Below, in pieces: positions 1 to 8,829 of a stretch of DNA of 51,192 nt. Each line of letters starts with the position of its first letter. Positions within the stretch are counted from its first letter, which is position 1. A model generated the notes under the pieces. It was not told where the DNA came from. It worked only from the letters and a program-made list of their open reading frames with translations, and did not search any database. The DNA comes from Oscillospiraceae bacterium (lineage in GTDB: Bacteria; Bacillota; Clostridia; Monoglobales; Monoglobaceae), in NCBI GenBank assembly GCA_015068655.1, contig SVKC01000009.1, positions 1-51,192 on the forward strand, in the 5' to 3' direction. The position numbers and the translations under genes were made by a program.

Positions 1-1120
1 CATAAATATCAGCAGCACGGCTGTCGTCAGCTTCCATAAGGCCCTGAACAACCTTAAGCTTTTCAGCAGGTGAAAGACTTTCGTCAAGCTCAATTCCCGC
101 CTTTGGAGCAAGCTTGATTACAGCATCCTGAGAGAAGTATTTTACGCCACAGCCGTAATCTCCACTCCACTCATCTACCATAGCACCTTTGTTGAAGTCC
201 ACGGGAACAAATGCAAGCTCGTTGAGCCATCCTGTTATGTTTCCATCTTTGTCAACATAACCTGCTGCTTCGCTTGTACCCATTGCAACACCAAGAACAT
301 TGTTATCCTCAAGGCTCATTGCACCTGCGAGAGCTGTAACATCTCCGTCATTTGCAACTTCAACAGGTACATCACCTATTTCCTTTGCAACATCAAGATA
401 CATATTCTTCACGTGCTTTTCAAAGTCTTCGTCAGAAACCTTGATGAAAAGTGACGCAACCATAATTTTGTTGTCAATATAAACACCTGCAGAAGAAACA
501 CCGATAGCATCAACTCTCGGCATATGTGAGGCAGCAGTCTTCATTGCATTCAAGATACCCTCATAATGATATTTGGGGTCGCTTTCAAGCTTTGGGAACC
601 ATACAACCTCTTCTGAATACACGGTTTTTCCGTCAACAACAGCTGAAACCTTTCTGTCACTTCCGCCTGCATCAAATCCGATACGACAACCATCAAGATG
701 ACGTCCAACAGGAGATGAAACATCATTTTCCTGAGGTGCATCAGATACATTTTCAACATAAATCACTTCAAATGGTTTTTCGTATACACGAGCCATAAAA
801 TTGAAGTCAAATTCTCTTGCACCGCCAATTCTGTAATCATCAGCTATGCGGTCAAAAATATATTTTGAACCGGCAACATAAACCTTGTAACCACCTTTTG
901 CCCAAAGAAGAGTTTTTATTATTCTTTCAGCAATTCCATAGTTTTCTTCATCGTGACCTGTTCCATCCTTGAATGTATCAAGTTTGTATGTTGCCATAAG
1001 ACCGTTGTTTCTTTCAACAGCAATAATAACCTTCTGTGCATCGGTTTTTGCCACCTCTGCCTTGTAGTCATTTATAACTTTGACCATTGGCATAAATTCG
1101 GGTTCGAGTTTTGCTATCAT
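1..1120 (-). CDS. ROK/ASKHA-family sugar kinase-like protein, partial
   Basis: The reading frame is open from an ATG at 1120 to the left edge of the window, so the C-terminus is missing (373 codons seen). After an N-terminal stretch of about 150 residues that I do not recognise, an actin-like ATPase (ASKHA) fold begins with the phosphate-binding motif GFDAGGSDRK, followed by VANDGDVTALAGA and VLGVAMGTSEAAGY, which look like the metal/sugar-binding and second phosphate motifs of ROK kinases. The start lies 2 nt after the nagA stop codon, and its GGAG site sits at the end of nagA, so the two are translationally coupled. Position behind nagB-nagA suggests phosphorylation of an amino sugar or glucose; the exact substrate is an inference. 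Confidence 0.7.
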   Translation of the reverse strand, partial: MIAKLEPEFMPMVKVINDYKAEVAKTDAQKVIIAVERNNGLMATYKLDTFKDGTGHDEENYGIAERIIKTLLWAKGGYKVYVAGSKYIFDRIADDYRIGGAREFDFNFMARVYEKPFEVIYVENVSDAPQENDVSSPVGRHLDGCRIGFDAGGSDRKVSAVVDGKTVYSEEVVWFPKLESDPKYHYEGILNAMKTAASHMPRVDAIGVSSAGVYIDNKIMVASLFIKVSDEDFEKHVKNMYLDVAKEIGDVPVEVANDGDVTALAGAMSLEDNNVLGVAMGTSEAAGYVDKDGNITGWLNELAFVPVDFNKGAMVDEWSGDYGCGVKYFSQDAVIKLAPKAGIELDESLSPAEKLKVVQGLMEADDSRAADIY

Positions 1121-1122
1121 AA

Positions 1123-2264
1123 TTATTCTCCTTTATATCTTATTTCGCCGCCGAGAATTGTCATTGACACATTGAACTTCTCATCGGCAATCATAATATC
1201 TGCACGTTTTCCTTCTTCAATTGAACCAATTTCGTTATCCAAACCGAGAGCCTTTGCCGGATTCAATGAAGCACAGGCTACCGCCTCAAAAATCTCTAAT
1301 TTTGAATTTTCAGCAAGATTGCGGACAGCCTCGTTGAGTTTGAGTACACTTCCTGCAATTGTGCCGTCAGGCATAAGGCACTTGATTCCTTCCTTGTGTA
1401 CCGGCTGACCACCGAGAGTATAGTCACCGTCAGGCATACCACCGGCTCTAATGCAGTCAGTAATAAGACAAAGCTTGTCCTCTTTTATTTTTGCAATAAG
1501 ACCGAAAAGCCCCTTGTTCACATGGAATGTATCCGCAATAAGCTCACAGCTCACATTTCCCGAAAGTGCCGCACCCACAACACCTGGACTGCGATGTGAA
1601 AGAGCGGTCATGGCGTTGAAAAGGTGGGTTGTATGTCTTACACCCTTTTCAATTCCTGCCATAGCTTCATCAAAGTTTGCATCAGTATGACCCATTGAAA
1701 CAAGGACGTCTGTTTCCTTTGAAACTTTCTCAATACATTCAAGTGCTCCGTCAACCTCAGGTGCGACAGTAAGAGCTTCACAATATCTGAATGTTTTTTT
1801 ATGAAATCAGCGTCAGGCTTCAAAATATGTTCTTCTGCCTGAGCACCTTTTTTTGCTGCATTAATGAAAGGGCCTTCACTGTTTACACCAAGAATTCTTG
1901 AGCCATAATACTCACCACTGTTTTTCACTTCACGAACAGCGTCAAAAGCAGCCTCAATTTCTGCTTTTGAAACCGTCATGGTTGTGGGACACCATGCAGT
2001 AACACCATTTTTGATGATACCTTCTGCCATTTTGCGAATTCCGTCTTTGTCGCCATCAGATACATCCGCACCAAGATAGCCATGGATATGCATATCCACA
2101 AGTCCGGGAGCAACATACTTTCCGCAGGCGTCAATAACTTCATAATCAACTGTGTTTACTTCCTTTGCATCAACAATCTTTTCGATTTTTTCATCAAATA
2201 CAACAGCAAGATTTTCTGCAATCTTATCTTTCAGAATAACCTTACCGTTAATAATACATTTCAT
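1123..2264 (-). pseudogene. nagA: N-acetylglucosamine-6-phosphate deacetylase, split by a -1 frameshift
   Basis: NagA converts GlcNAc-6-P to GlcN-6-P plus acetate. The N-terminal half (from the ATG at 2264, behind an AAGGAGA site) has the metal-site motif DMHIHG and the SEGPF loop. The C-terminal half has GHTDA, THLFNAM and LITDC, which carry the remaining metal and catalytic residues. The two halves are in different frames. The shift occurs at a run of seven A (plus-strand T at 1794-1800): adding one A restores one 380-residue protein, the normal size for the family, with the joint FIKKTFRYCEALTVAPE. The frame is otherwise clean and all motifs are kept, so this is a very recent mutation, a sequencing error, or slippage on the A tract. 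It lies between nagB and the ROK kinase in one operon. Confidence 0.88.
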
Positions 2265-2318
2265 AGTTGGTCTCCTTTCGTAATTTGTTATAGAATTTAT
2301 GAAAAATACAGATTATTA

Positions 2319-3041
2319 TTATTTTGAATAAGCTTCCTTGTCACAAATAACAATTACATCATTATGTACTTTGAGCATAGATGCCGGATTGTTTGTGGAA
2401 ATCTCTCCTTCGATAAGATCTGTCACAGCCTCGCGTTTGTTGCTGCCGCTTGCAAGAATAATAATTCTCTTTGACTTGAGAATTGTTGCGATACCCATAG
2501 TAAGTGCCTGTGTAGGTACATCCTCTATTTTTTCAAAGAATCTTGAATTTGCCTGAATTGTGTTTTCAGTCAAATCCGTAAGATGTGTATTGGCATAAAG
2601 GAATGTATCAGGCTCATTGAATCCGATATGTCCATTCTGACCTATTCCAAGTACCTGCAAATCTATTCCGCCTGCCGCATCAATCATCTTTTCAAAATCA
2701 GCACATTCTTTTTCAGGGTCATCCGTTGTACCACTGAGAACATGAGTATTTTCCATATTTATGTTAATACCATTGAAAAGGTTTTCGTTCATAAAATAAC
2801 GATAACTCTGGTCGTGTTCTGCCGCCATAGGGTAATATTCATCAAGATTGAAGGACGTCACATCCTTGAAATCAATCTCTCCGTTTTTGTTCATCTCTGA
2901 AAGAATATTATACATTCCCACAGGGGTTGAGCCGGTAGCAAGACCAAGCACCGAGTCAGGCTTGAGAACAAGCTGACTTGCAACAATTTTTGCCGCCTGC
3001 TTTGATACCTCTTCGTAATTATCACAAACTATTACTCTCAT
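2319..3041 (-). CDS. nagB: Glucosamine-6-phosphate deaminase
   Basis: A 240-residue cytosolic enzyme that turns GlcN-6-P into fructose-6-P and ammonia, feeding amino sugars into glycolysis. Family signatures are LGLATGSTPVGMY near residue 35 (phosphate loop), FNLDEYY with the catalytic Asp near residue 67, and GIGQNGHIGFNEP around residues 130-145 with the catalytic His. The length matches the short Gram-positive NagB form without the C-terminal allosteric extension of the E. coli enzyme. It is the first gene of nagB-nagA-ROK kinase; nagA starts 54 nt further on. Expression probably starts from the promoter proposed at 3084-3112. Confidence 0.95.
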   Translation of the reverse strand: MRVIVCDNYEEVSKQAAKIVASQLVLKPDSVLGLATGSTPVGMYNILSEMNKNGEIDFKDVTSFNLDEYYPMAAEHDQSYRYFMNENLFNGININMENTHVLSGTTDDPEKECADFEKMIDAAGGIDLQVLGIGQNGHIGFNEPDTFLYANTHLTDLTENTIQANSRFFEKIEDVPTQALTMGIATILKSKRIIILASGSNKREAVTDLIEGEISTNNPASMLKVHNDVIVICDKEAYSK

Positions 3042-3083
3042 TACAAATTCACTCCTAAAAATGGTTTATATTTTATATTATAT

Positions 3084-3112
3084 ATTATAGGATAAAAAAA
3101 ATATTTACACAA
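3084..3112 (-). promoter_or_regulatory. Possible promoter of nagB
   Basis: On the minus strand a perfect -10 TATAAT (3089-3084) is preceded at 17 nt by TTGTGT (3112-3107), a weak -35. It is 43 nt upstream of the nagB start. The call rests mainly on the -10 and the position. Confidence 0.5.
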
Positions 3113-3208
3113 AAGTAACTTTTTTTTTAACAATTATCTCTCTTTTCGGGGAAAATGTTGCTTTTGTTTCATAATATATAATTTTTTTAAAATTTTTTCA
3201 AAAAACAC

Positions 3209-3237
3209 TTGCAAAAGTAACAATATTCTGTTATAAT
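3209..3237 (+). promoter_or_regulatory. Promoter of rpmB
   Basis: TTGCAA (3209-3214) and a perfect TATAAT (3232-3237) are separated by 17 nt, 56 nt before the rpmB start. This is a near-consensus housekeeping sigma-A promoter, as expected for a ribosomal protein gene. It is divergent from the nagB promoter in the same 250-nt spacer. Confidence 0.8.
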
Positions 3238-3292
3238 ACTTTAAGTTGATTAGATTTAAATGATTATGATTGCAATTGGAGGTGTATATATA

Positions 3293-3481
3293 ATGGCAAA
3301 ATGCGAAATTTGCGGAAAAGAACTGAAGTTTGGAATCAAGGTGTCTCACTCACACCGTCGTGCCAACAGAACATGGAAGCCTAATATCAGAAGAGTCAGA
3401 GCAGTTGTTGATGGTACTCCCAAAAGAGTATATGCTTGCTCAAGATGTCTGAGATCAGGAAAAGTTCAGAGAGCTGTTTAA
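3293..3481 (+). CDS. rpmB: 50S ribosomal protein L28
   Basis: A 62-residue L28. The start is the ATG at 3293, nine nt after a perfect GGAGGT; an upstream in-frame ATG at 3260 has no ribosome binding site and would add unrelated residues. Two CxxC pairs (CEIC at residues 4-7 and CSRC near residue 51) make this the zinc-binding form of L28. The rest is basic, with the typical HSHRRANRTWKPN segment. It is the only plus-strand gene in the first 42 kb and is convergent with spoVM, the same arrangement as in Bacillus subtilis. Confidence 0.97.
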   Translation: MAKCEICGKELKFGIKVSHSHRRANRTWKPNIRRVRAVVDGTPKRVYACSRCLRSGKVQRAV

Positions 3482-3494
3482 TTTTCAAACATAT

Positions 3495-3529
3495 GAGCCA
3501 CAAGTGCGTTGCACTTGTGGCTCTTTTTT
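3495..3529 (+). terminator. Rho-independent terminator of rpmB
   Basis: A perfect 13-bp stem (GAGCCACAAGTGC, arms 3495-3507 and 3511-3523) with a 3-nt loop is followed by six T. It begins 13 nt after the rpmB stop. The minus direction has no T run, so it is mainly for rpmB. Confidence 0.93.
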
Positions 3530-3544
3530 CATATATGTATATTC

Positions 3545-3628
3545 TCAATCTGTCTCTGTTTTCATTTTGAACAGACTTTTCAAAATTCCTTTCAGAAACC
3601 TCGGTGCCTTCACCACAACAATTTTCAT
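3545..3628 (-). CDS. spoVM: Stage V sporulation protein M (SpoVM)
   Basis: A 27-codon gene, MKIVVVKAPRFLKGILKSLF followed by KMKTETD. In Bacillus SpoVM is a 26-residue amphipathic helix that recognises the convex forespore membrane, anchors the coat ATPase SpoIVA and inhibits FtsH. Lys2, Lys7, Pro9, Phe11, Leu12, Gly14 and Ile15 line up with the Bacillus peptide without a gap. An AAAGGAGAG site sits about 6-7 nt before the ATG. The neighbourhood also fits: in B. subtilis spoVM is convergent with rpmB, exactly as here. It is too short for most gene finders. It follows the small membrane protein gene by 18 nt and probably shares its transcript. Identity is by alignment from memory and by synteny. 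Confidence 0.88.
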   Translation of the reverse strand: MKIVVVKAPRFLKGILKSLFKMKTETD

Positions 3629-3646
3629 ATATATCTCTCCTTTCCT

Positions 3647-3823
3647 CTATTTTTTTATGACCCAACAAAATCCCAATGCAATCAATCCTATCCCCAGGGC
3701 TACAATGAGCATATATCTCGGAATTGCATATGCCATAAGAAGTCCGGCACCCACAGCAATAAGATACAGACCTGCACCATACAGACAATTTCTGCAACAG
3801 CACCTCTTTTTCCTGAACATCAT
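3647..3823 (-). CDS. Small cysteine-rich membrane protein next to spoVM
   Basis: A predicted 58-residue protein, start chosen at the ATG at 3823 (a second ATG follows directly; a TTG three codons upstream is possible). The N-terminus is basic and Cys-rich (FRKKRCCCRNC), followed by two hydrophobic segments around residues 14-34 and 38-55, so it should be an integral membrane protein with a short Cys-Cys-Cys head. I do not recognise a family. It sits 18 nt upstream of spoVM on the same strand, which suggests, but does not show, a role during sporulation. No standard sigma-A promoter was seen in front of it. Confidence 0.6.
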   Translation of the reverse strand: MMFRKKRCCCRNCLYGAGLYLIAVGAGLLMAYAIPRYMLIVALGIGLIALGFCWVIKK

Positions 3824-3892
3824 AACCACCAACCCTTTGTTTTCAGTATATTCCGCAATGGCTTTTTGGTTACTGCAGAAAAATTACACACA

Positions 3893-3919
3893 AAAAGACG
3901 TGCAATTTTCATTGCACGC
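3893..3919 (-). terminator. Terminator of the large surface protein gene
   Basis: On the minus strand CGTGCAAT (3919-3912), a 4-nt loop and ATTGCACG (3907-3900) form an 8-bp stem, followed by TC and five T. It starts 20 nt after the stop of the large gene. Confidence 0.8.
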
Positions 3920-3938
3920 CCTTTTGAAAAAGAACTAT

Positions 3939-6900
3939 TTAAAAATCAATACGCTTTGAAATTGCCTCAAAGTCAAGATTTTCATCAAGAATATGGATTT
4001 TTGCATATGCCGCATCATCGTGTTTATCAACGAAAAGTGTTGTTATATCACCTGTCGCAAGAATATCTGATGTAATAGCAAGCATTCTACCTTCCTGATT
4101 GTATATTGCAACATAAACATTTGCAGGTTCTGAAAATCCTTTCAACGATATGTCAAAATACCATTTCAAGGTATTTTCTGTCATATCAACTGTGATTGTG
4201 CCAAGTTTTTTCATTTCTATGTATTCAGCAAAGGGTATACCGTTTGCTTTTGCATATGTTTCTGCGTAGCTGCCCAAAACACCGTAGATAGTTATTTCGT
4301 CACAGTTTACAAATGCTTCATCACCGATTGATGTAACAGTTTCGGGAATGGTTACTTTCTGTGCATTTATGCAGCCGTAGAAGCTTCTTTTGCCTATATG
4401 AGTTATTCCGTCAGCAATGGTTATTTCTGTAATATCTGTTCTGCTTTCATACCATGGAATAGTAGCTTTCGCGGCATAATCCTCCATCATGCCGTCACCT
4501 TCTATTTCCAGAATACCGCTGTCATACAGATACCAAGGATTTCCGTTTGCATCCTTACCGCAATTCAAAAGACCTTCAAAATATTCAAATTCGGCCCACA
4601 ATTCGGTGTCCTCCGTAAGCACAAAAGTATATTCTTCGGTCACGCATACACATCTTCCGTCCTTGTACCAGCCTTTGAATGTATATCCAATATCAGGAAC
4701 AGCTGTCAGTGTAAATTCGGAATTCTTCACATATGTACCGGATTCCGCACCTGTCACTGTACCACATTCAGCATCAACTGAAAGGGAAGCAAGGTTTGAC
4801 TCGTTAACTGCAACATACAATTCATCAACAGTCAGATTATAGTTGTCAGCCTTTTCACCTGTAAGAGAAAGATTTGTTGCACATGCAATCATTGTTGTTC
4901 CGCTTGTTGCAGACAATGCTGTTGAATTTTCGTTCTCACTGACAGACATTGCGTTAAGAGCATAATTGTTATATCCTCTGATTTTTACATTTTCAGGACC
5001 CTTTACTATAACTACCTCTTTTGTAATTCCGTCGTACATTCTGGCAAAAACATAGTCTGCAACCTGCTGAGCCTCTGTACGTTCAGCTCCTTCAGCAATA
5101 AGCTCCCCGTCAATTGTTACATCAACATAAGCAATGCTTTCATCATAAAGATTCTCAAAATACTTGAAGTTTGATGAAGAACCTTTTTTTATCTCAATAT
5201 TTCTGCCGTTTGTGTCAATAACATATACATTGTCAGCACGTGAAAGCTTGACTTCTTCACCATCAATGGTCGCAAGAGTTGATGCATTTCTGTAAAAAGA
5301 AACCTTTCCACCAACAATTGTCTCCAATCCGTGAGGAACATATCCCATATCAAATTCCATTGCAAATTCAGGAATCTCCCAGCCATGGTTATATCTTACT
5401 TCTTCCGAAAAGTCAAAAACAATACCCATACCCGATACAATACCGTTTTTGTCAATCTGCATTTTTACAATATCGCCAACAGTAAGGCATTGTTCTACAT
5501 TCCAGAACACGTCGTTTGTTGTATCAGCAATGATTGTTTCACCATTGCTCAATGCTTCAATATTGAAAATCTCTTCTCCGTCTTCATTTTCCGACATACC
5601 GACAGCTGTTATAACAGAAAGTCCTGCTTTTTTGCTGACAACTCCTTCAGTTTTTCTCACAATAAGAATATTATAGTCGTCTGCTTTTTCATCTGCGTAA
5701 TATCCAAAAATAGTGTAATCAACGCCATCTATCAAATCTGAAGCAGTACCCATTTTTGATTCTTCTAAATCTGATTCATCAACAAAGAAAACAACAGCAT
5801 CCGAATCAAGATAAATCTTTTCTCCTGTCACAAAACGACTTTCAACAGCAGAATATTCAGAATCCACAATTGAAGGAAGCATACCTCCGTCTATAGATTC
5901 ATCATAATCCAAAGTAGTTATTTTTGAAACTTCACCCTTCGAATTCTTTGAGAAACTAATAATTTTTCCTGCAATAGCTTCAACAGCTTCAGGAGCATTA
6001 TCAACAATCAACTGCATACCATCAATAACAACATTTCTTGATTTGAGCTTGAGCAATTCAGTTCCATTTGCTGTCACAAGCTGAACAATAGCTATCTCTT
6101 TTCCCGAGAGAATATCTTCGTCAAAAGCAACTGCAGAAACCAATGCGTAGCCTCCGTAAGTTTCATTATCGGGTGTTTCAGGTACCTCAACATCATATGA
6201 AATGATAATTATATTGTAATCTGACGAGCTACCGGCTGTGTACCTTCCAAGCAGCTCATAATATTCGCCGTTTGTCAAATCTGAAACACAACCAACATAT
6301 GATTCATCAGTTTCAAAGGGATCGACAAAGTATATTTTTGCATCAGCATCAATAGCAAAGTTGTCCTTGATGCCAAAGCTGAGTGTATCGGAATTATACT
6401 GAACGTTTGCAAAATAAGTATCACCGGAGAGGTTTTCATCAGCATCAACTGTAATTATGGATGAAATGTCCCCTGCTGAATTTACTGAATATTTGATATA
6501 GGTTTCACAAAGAGACTCAATATTCATAGTTACAAAATCAATTGTTTCACCATTGAGTTTTGCTCTTTTTTCTTTAAGACCGAGAACTTCAACGCCGTCT
6601 TCTGTTACAAGCTGTAACAAGGCTATATTTTTTCCCGTAAGAATATCTTCATCAAGAGCAACAGCGGTGACAAAGGCATATCCTGCATCAGTTTCATTGT
6701 CAGGAATCTCAGGTATTTCAACATCCTCCAAAATCAGAACAATATTGTAATCATTAGCTTTATTGTCAGCGTATTTTCCCAATATGTCATAGCACTCACC
6801 ATCAGTCAAATCTGAAAGTGTACCAAGATATGACTCTTCTGCATCGTATGGGTCGATGAAGAACACATATGAATCAGCATCCATAAAAAACTGTCCATAA

Positions 6901-8699
6901 AATCTGCTGTTTTCTGCATCGTACTCCGCATTTATTCGTTCTTCGGAAATTCCGCCAATTACAGTATCATCATTGTCAAGGGTTTTGATTTCAACAATTT
7001 CACCTGATGAGTTTGTGGAATATTTTATCATTTTGTTTGCAACAGCATTGATTACAGCATGTGAAGATGAAGTAACCGTCATTCCGTCAATCTTTGCACC
7101 CTTAGATTTCAAAGTCAGGACTTCAATGCCATTTTCTGTCACCAACTGCATCAAGGCTATGTCTTCTCCTGAAAGAATATCCTCGTCAAAAGCAACCGCT
7201 GTTACATATGCATAGTTCATTATTACGCCTGTTGCAAGCTCTAAATCTTCTTTGAAAGCCGCAATTTTGCCGTACTTGTCAATATAAAATGTACCGCCGT
7301 CGCCAATATAAACACCATTTAAACCATATGCTCCCGGAGCTACGTCATAAAATCTATCACCTATCTTATATGCATAACCTGTTGCCGATACGTAAGATTG
7401 TGATACAGCACTAATGACACCAACAACCTGATTGGAAACAACCTCGGCACAAATATAATCAGCATCATCCCAAGCGGCATAAATCGAAAGAACATCCCAT
7501 TCCTGCAGTTCTTCAAGAGCTATCTCTTTGCCGTTCTTTGTTACTTTTACAAGCTTGTCTCTGTCGGAAGCATCAAATTCAAGCTCAGAAAGGCCATTCA
7601 AATGAGTATAATCTTTGAACGTAACATAACCCTTTTCAGCTTCATCAACAACCGCCGTTTCAGCAAGTTCAGCAAATATTACATCATATCCCTTTACATC
7701 ATTATTATCAATAAGTGTAAGCTGACCGTTTGCCTCATTTATCCAATCAAAAACATCATCAACCCAATAACCACCAACGTTATTATAAACAACAGCAACA
7801 TCATCATCGAGCCTTACAGATGTAGTCTTCGTTGATGTAGGGGTCTCATAGTATTCAAAATAGCCGTCTGAGCTGATTTTGCTTACTTGATCAACCGGGA
7901 TTGCTAGTATATCATTTCTTTCCGTATCTTCGCTGATAGAAAGGATTTCGAAATCATCGCCACTCTCTGTTGCGTATACATTGACAGACTTTCCAAGAAA
8001 ATCTTCTGCATTTGTTTCTCCAACCAAAAAAGTGTATACATCACCATATGACGGAATATATCCTTTTGAATTGTATATTTCTTCAATAGCAATAGAAACA
8101 TATGGTTCATCAGTTGTGTCAATCGCCTTTTCGCCATAAATTTCGGTATATGTATTTTCGATAACAACACCCCTGAGACTCATACATCCTTGCTGAACAA
8201 ATATATCTTCAAGGTCCTCCGGGTTTCCTTCGCCCATTACATCAAGCTGTATATTGTCAAAATCAAGCCTAACATCCTCTGCATCCTCTTCAAGAACACC
8301 GATTAATTCCGATGAACGATTATCAAAATCAACAGAAGAAAGAATAACATCCTTCTTGTTTACAGTCAAAGTTCTTGATGCTTCTGTTGCTGCATAAGAA
8401 TCATTTCCTGCCTGCTTCACCGTAATAATAGTTTCACCGGCACCTTTGATTGTGACAGTACCGTCCGGCGCAATTTCGGCAACATCGGTGTTACTGCTTG
8501 CGTAAGCAAAGTCGGTAAGTGCGGAATTTGCATCCTCACGCACCTCAACTTTGAAGCATTCATCGCCGTAAATCTTTGTACCAAAGTCAAGAATTTCAAT
8601 ACTTTGGGTCGCTTTTCCTGATTCTTCTGCGGCAAATACGGTAATTGATGAAAGCATCACAGCAAAGCACAGAAAAAACGCAAAAACTCTTTTTTTCAT
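3939..8699 (-). CDS. Very large secreted repeat protein with BspA-type leucine-rich repeats
   Basis: A 1586-residue exported protein. The start is the ATG at 8699 (GGAGGG site just upstream), which gives a clean signal peptide, MKKRVFAFFLCFAVMLSSIT then VFA-A, cut near residue 24. Next come a bacterial Ig-like segment (to about 115), a long unassigned region, then three related units beginning near residues 495, 671 and 849, each opening with a Y-A-x-V-T-A-V-A-F-D-E-D-I-L-S-G motif, and a decayed fourth near 1025 (SVITAVGM). The period is about 177 residues. Acidic linkers (PETPDNET type) join units. Further on are a GYTFKGWYKDG repeat (InlB B-repeat/flg_new type, about 1340) and a BspA leucine-rich repeat pair (ADGITHIGKRSFYGC, about 1423). 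There is no LPxTG, SLH or membrane anchor, so it is secreted or held non-covalently. Monocistronic, with its own promoter and terminator. Function unknown. Confidence 0.85.
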   Translation of the reverse strand: MKKRVFAFFLCFAVMLSSITVFAAEESGKATQSIEILDFGTKIYGDECFKVEVREDANSALTDFAYASSNTDVAEIAPDGTVTIKGAGETIITVKQAGNDSYAATEASRTLTVNKKDVILSSVDFDNRSSELIGVLEEDAEDVRLDFDNIQLDVMGEGNPEDLEDIFVQQGCMSLRGVVIENTYTEIYGEKAIDTTDEPYVSIAIEEIYNSKGYIPSYGDVYTFLVGETNAEDFLGKSVNVYATESGDDFEILSISEDTERNDILAIPVDQVSKISSDGYFEYYETPTSTKTTSVRLDDDVAVVYNNVGGYWVDDVFDWINEANGQLTLIDNNDVKGYDVIFAELAETAVVDEAEKGYVTFKDYTHLNGLSELEFDASDRDKLVKVTKNGKEIALEELQEWDVLSIYAAWDDADYICAEVVSNQVVGVISAVSQSYVSATGYAYKIGDRFYDVAPGAYGLNGVYIGDGGTFYIDKYGKIAAFKEDLELATGVIMNYAYVTAVAFDEDILSGEDIALMQLVTENGIEVLTLKSKGAKIDGMTVTSSSHAVINAVANKMIKYSTNSSGEIVEIKTLDNDDTVIGGISEERINAEYDAENSRFYGQFFMDADSYVFFIDPYDAEESYLGTLSDLTDGECYDILGKYADNKANDYNIVLILEDVEIPEIPDNETDAGYAFVTAVALDEDILTGKNIALLQLVTEDGVEVLGLKEKRAKLNGETIDFVTMNIESLCETYIKYSVNSAGDISSIITVDADENLSGDTYFANVQYNSDTLSFGIKDNFAIDADAKIYFVDPFETDESYVGCVSDLTNGEYYELLGRYTAGSSSDYNIIIISYDVEVPETPDNETYGGYALVSAVAFDEDILSGKEIAIVQLVTANGTELLKLKSRNVVIDGMQLIVDNAPEAVEAIAGKIISFSKNSKGEVSKITTLDYDESIDGGMLPSIVDSEYSAVESRFVTGEKIYLDSDAVVFFVDESDLEESKMGTASDLIDGVDYTIFGYYADEKADDYNILIVRKTEGVVSKKAGLSVITAVGMSENEDGEEIFNIEALSNGETIIADTTNDVFWNVEQCLTVGDIVKMQIDKNGIVSGMGIVFDFSEEVRYNHGWEIPEFAMEFDMGYVPHGLETIVGGKVSFYRNASTLATIDGEEVKLSRADNVYVIDTNGRNIEIKKGSSSNFKYFENLYDESIAYVDVTIDGELIAEGAERTEAQQVADYVFARMYDGITKEVVIVKGPENVKIRGYNNYALNAMSVSENENSTALSATSGTTMIACATNLSLTGEKADNYNLTVDELYVAVNESNLASLSVDAECGTVTGAESGTYVKNSEFTLTAVPDIGYTFKGWYKDGRCVCVTEEYTFVLTEDTELWAEFEYFEGLLNCGKDANGNPWYLYDSGILEIEGDGMMEDYAAKATIPWYESRTDITEITIADGITHIGKRSFYGCINAQKVTIPETVTSIGDEAFVNCDEITIYGVLGSYAETYAKANGIPFAEYIEMKKLGTITVDMTENTLKWYFDISLKGFSEPANVYVAIYNQEGRMLAITSDILATGDITTLFVDKHDDAAYAKIHILDENLDFEAISKRIDF

Positions 8700-8731
8700 T
8701 TGTTTCCCTCCAAGTTGTTTATTTATATATA

Positions 8732-8760
8732 ATAATAGCACCATTTTATAGAAGATGCAA
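8732..8760 (-). promoter_or_regulatory. Promoter of the large surface protein gene
   Basis: Minus-strand TTGCAT (8760-8755), 17-nt spacer, TATTAT (8737-8732), 32 nt before the start codon. It lies between the pyk terminator and the gene. Confidence 0.65.
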
Positions 8761-8796
8761 TAATATTTTGGCAAATAGTAAAAATTTTTTTCAAGG

Positions 8797-8822
8797 AAAA
8801 AGGCTGTGCTTTCGACACAGCC
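8797..8822 (-). terminator. Terminator of pyk
   Basis: Minus-strand GGCTGTG (8822-8816), 7-nt loop, CACAGCC (8808-8802), then five T. It begins 8 nt after the pyruvate kinase stop codon. Confidence 0.9.
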
Positions 8823-8829
8823 AGTATAA

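Noticed and set aside
3260-3292. Upstream in-frame ATG for rpmB
   Set aside because: The ATG at 3293 has a perfect GGAGGT and matches the universal MAKCEICGK start of L28.
3396-3803. Minus-strand frame of 135 codons across the rpmB end
   Set aside because: It overlaps rpmB, its terminator, spoVM and the small membrane gene in another frame; no family features.
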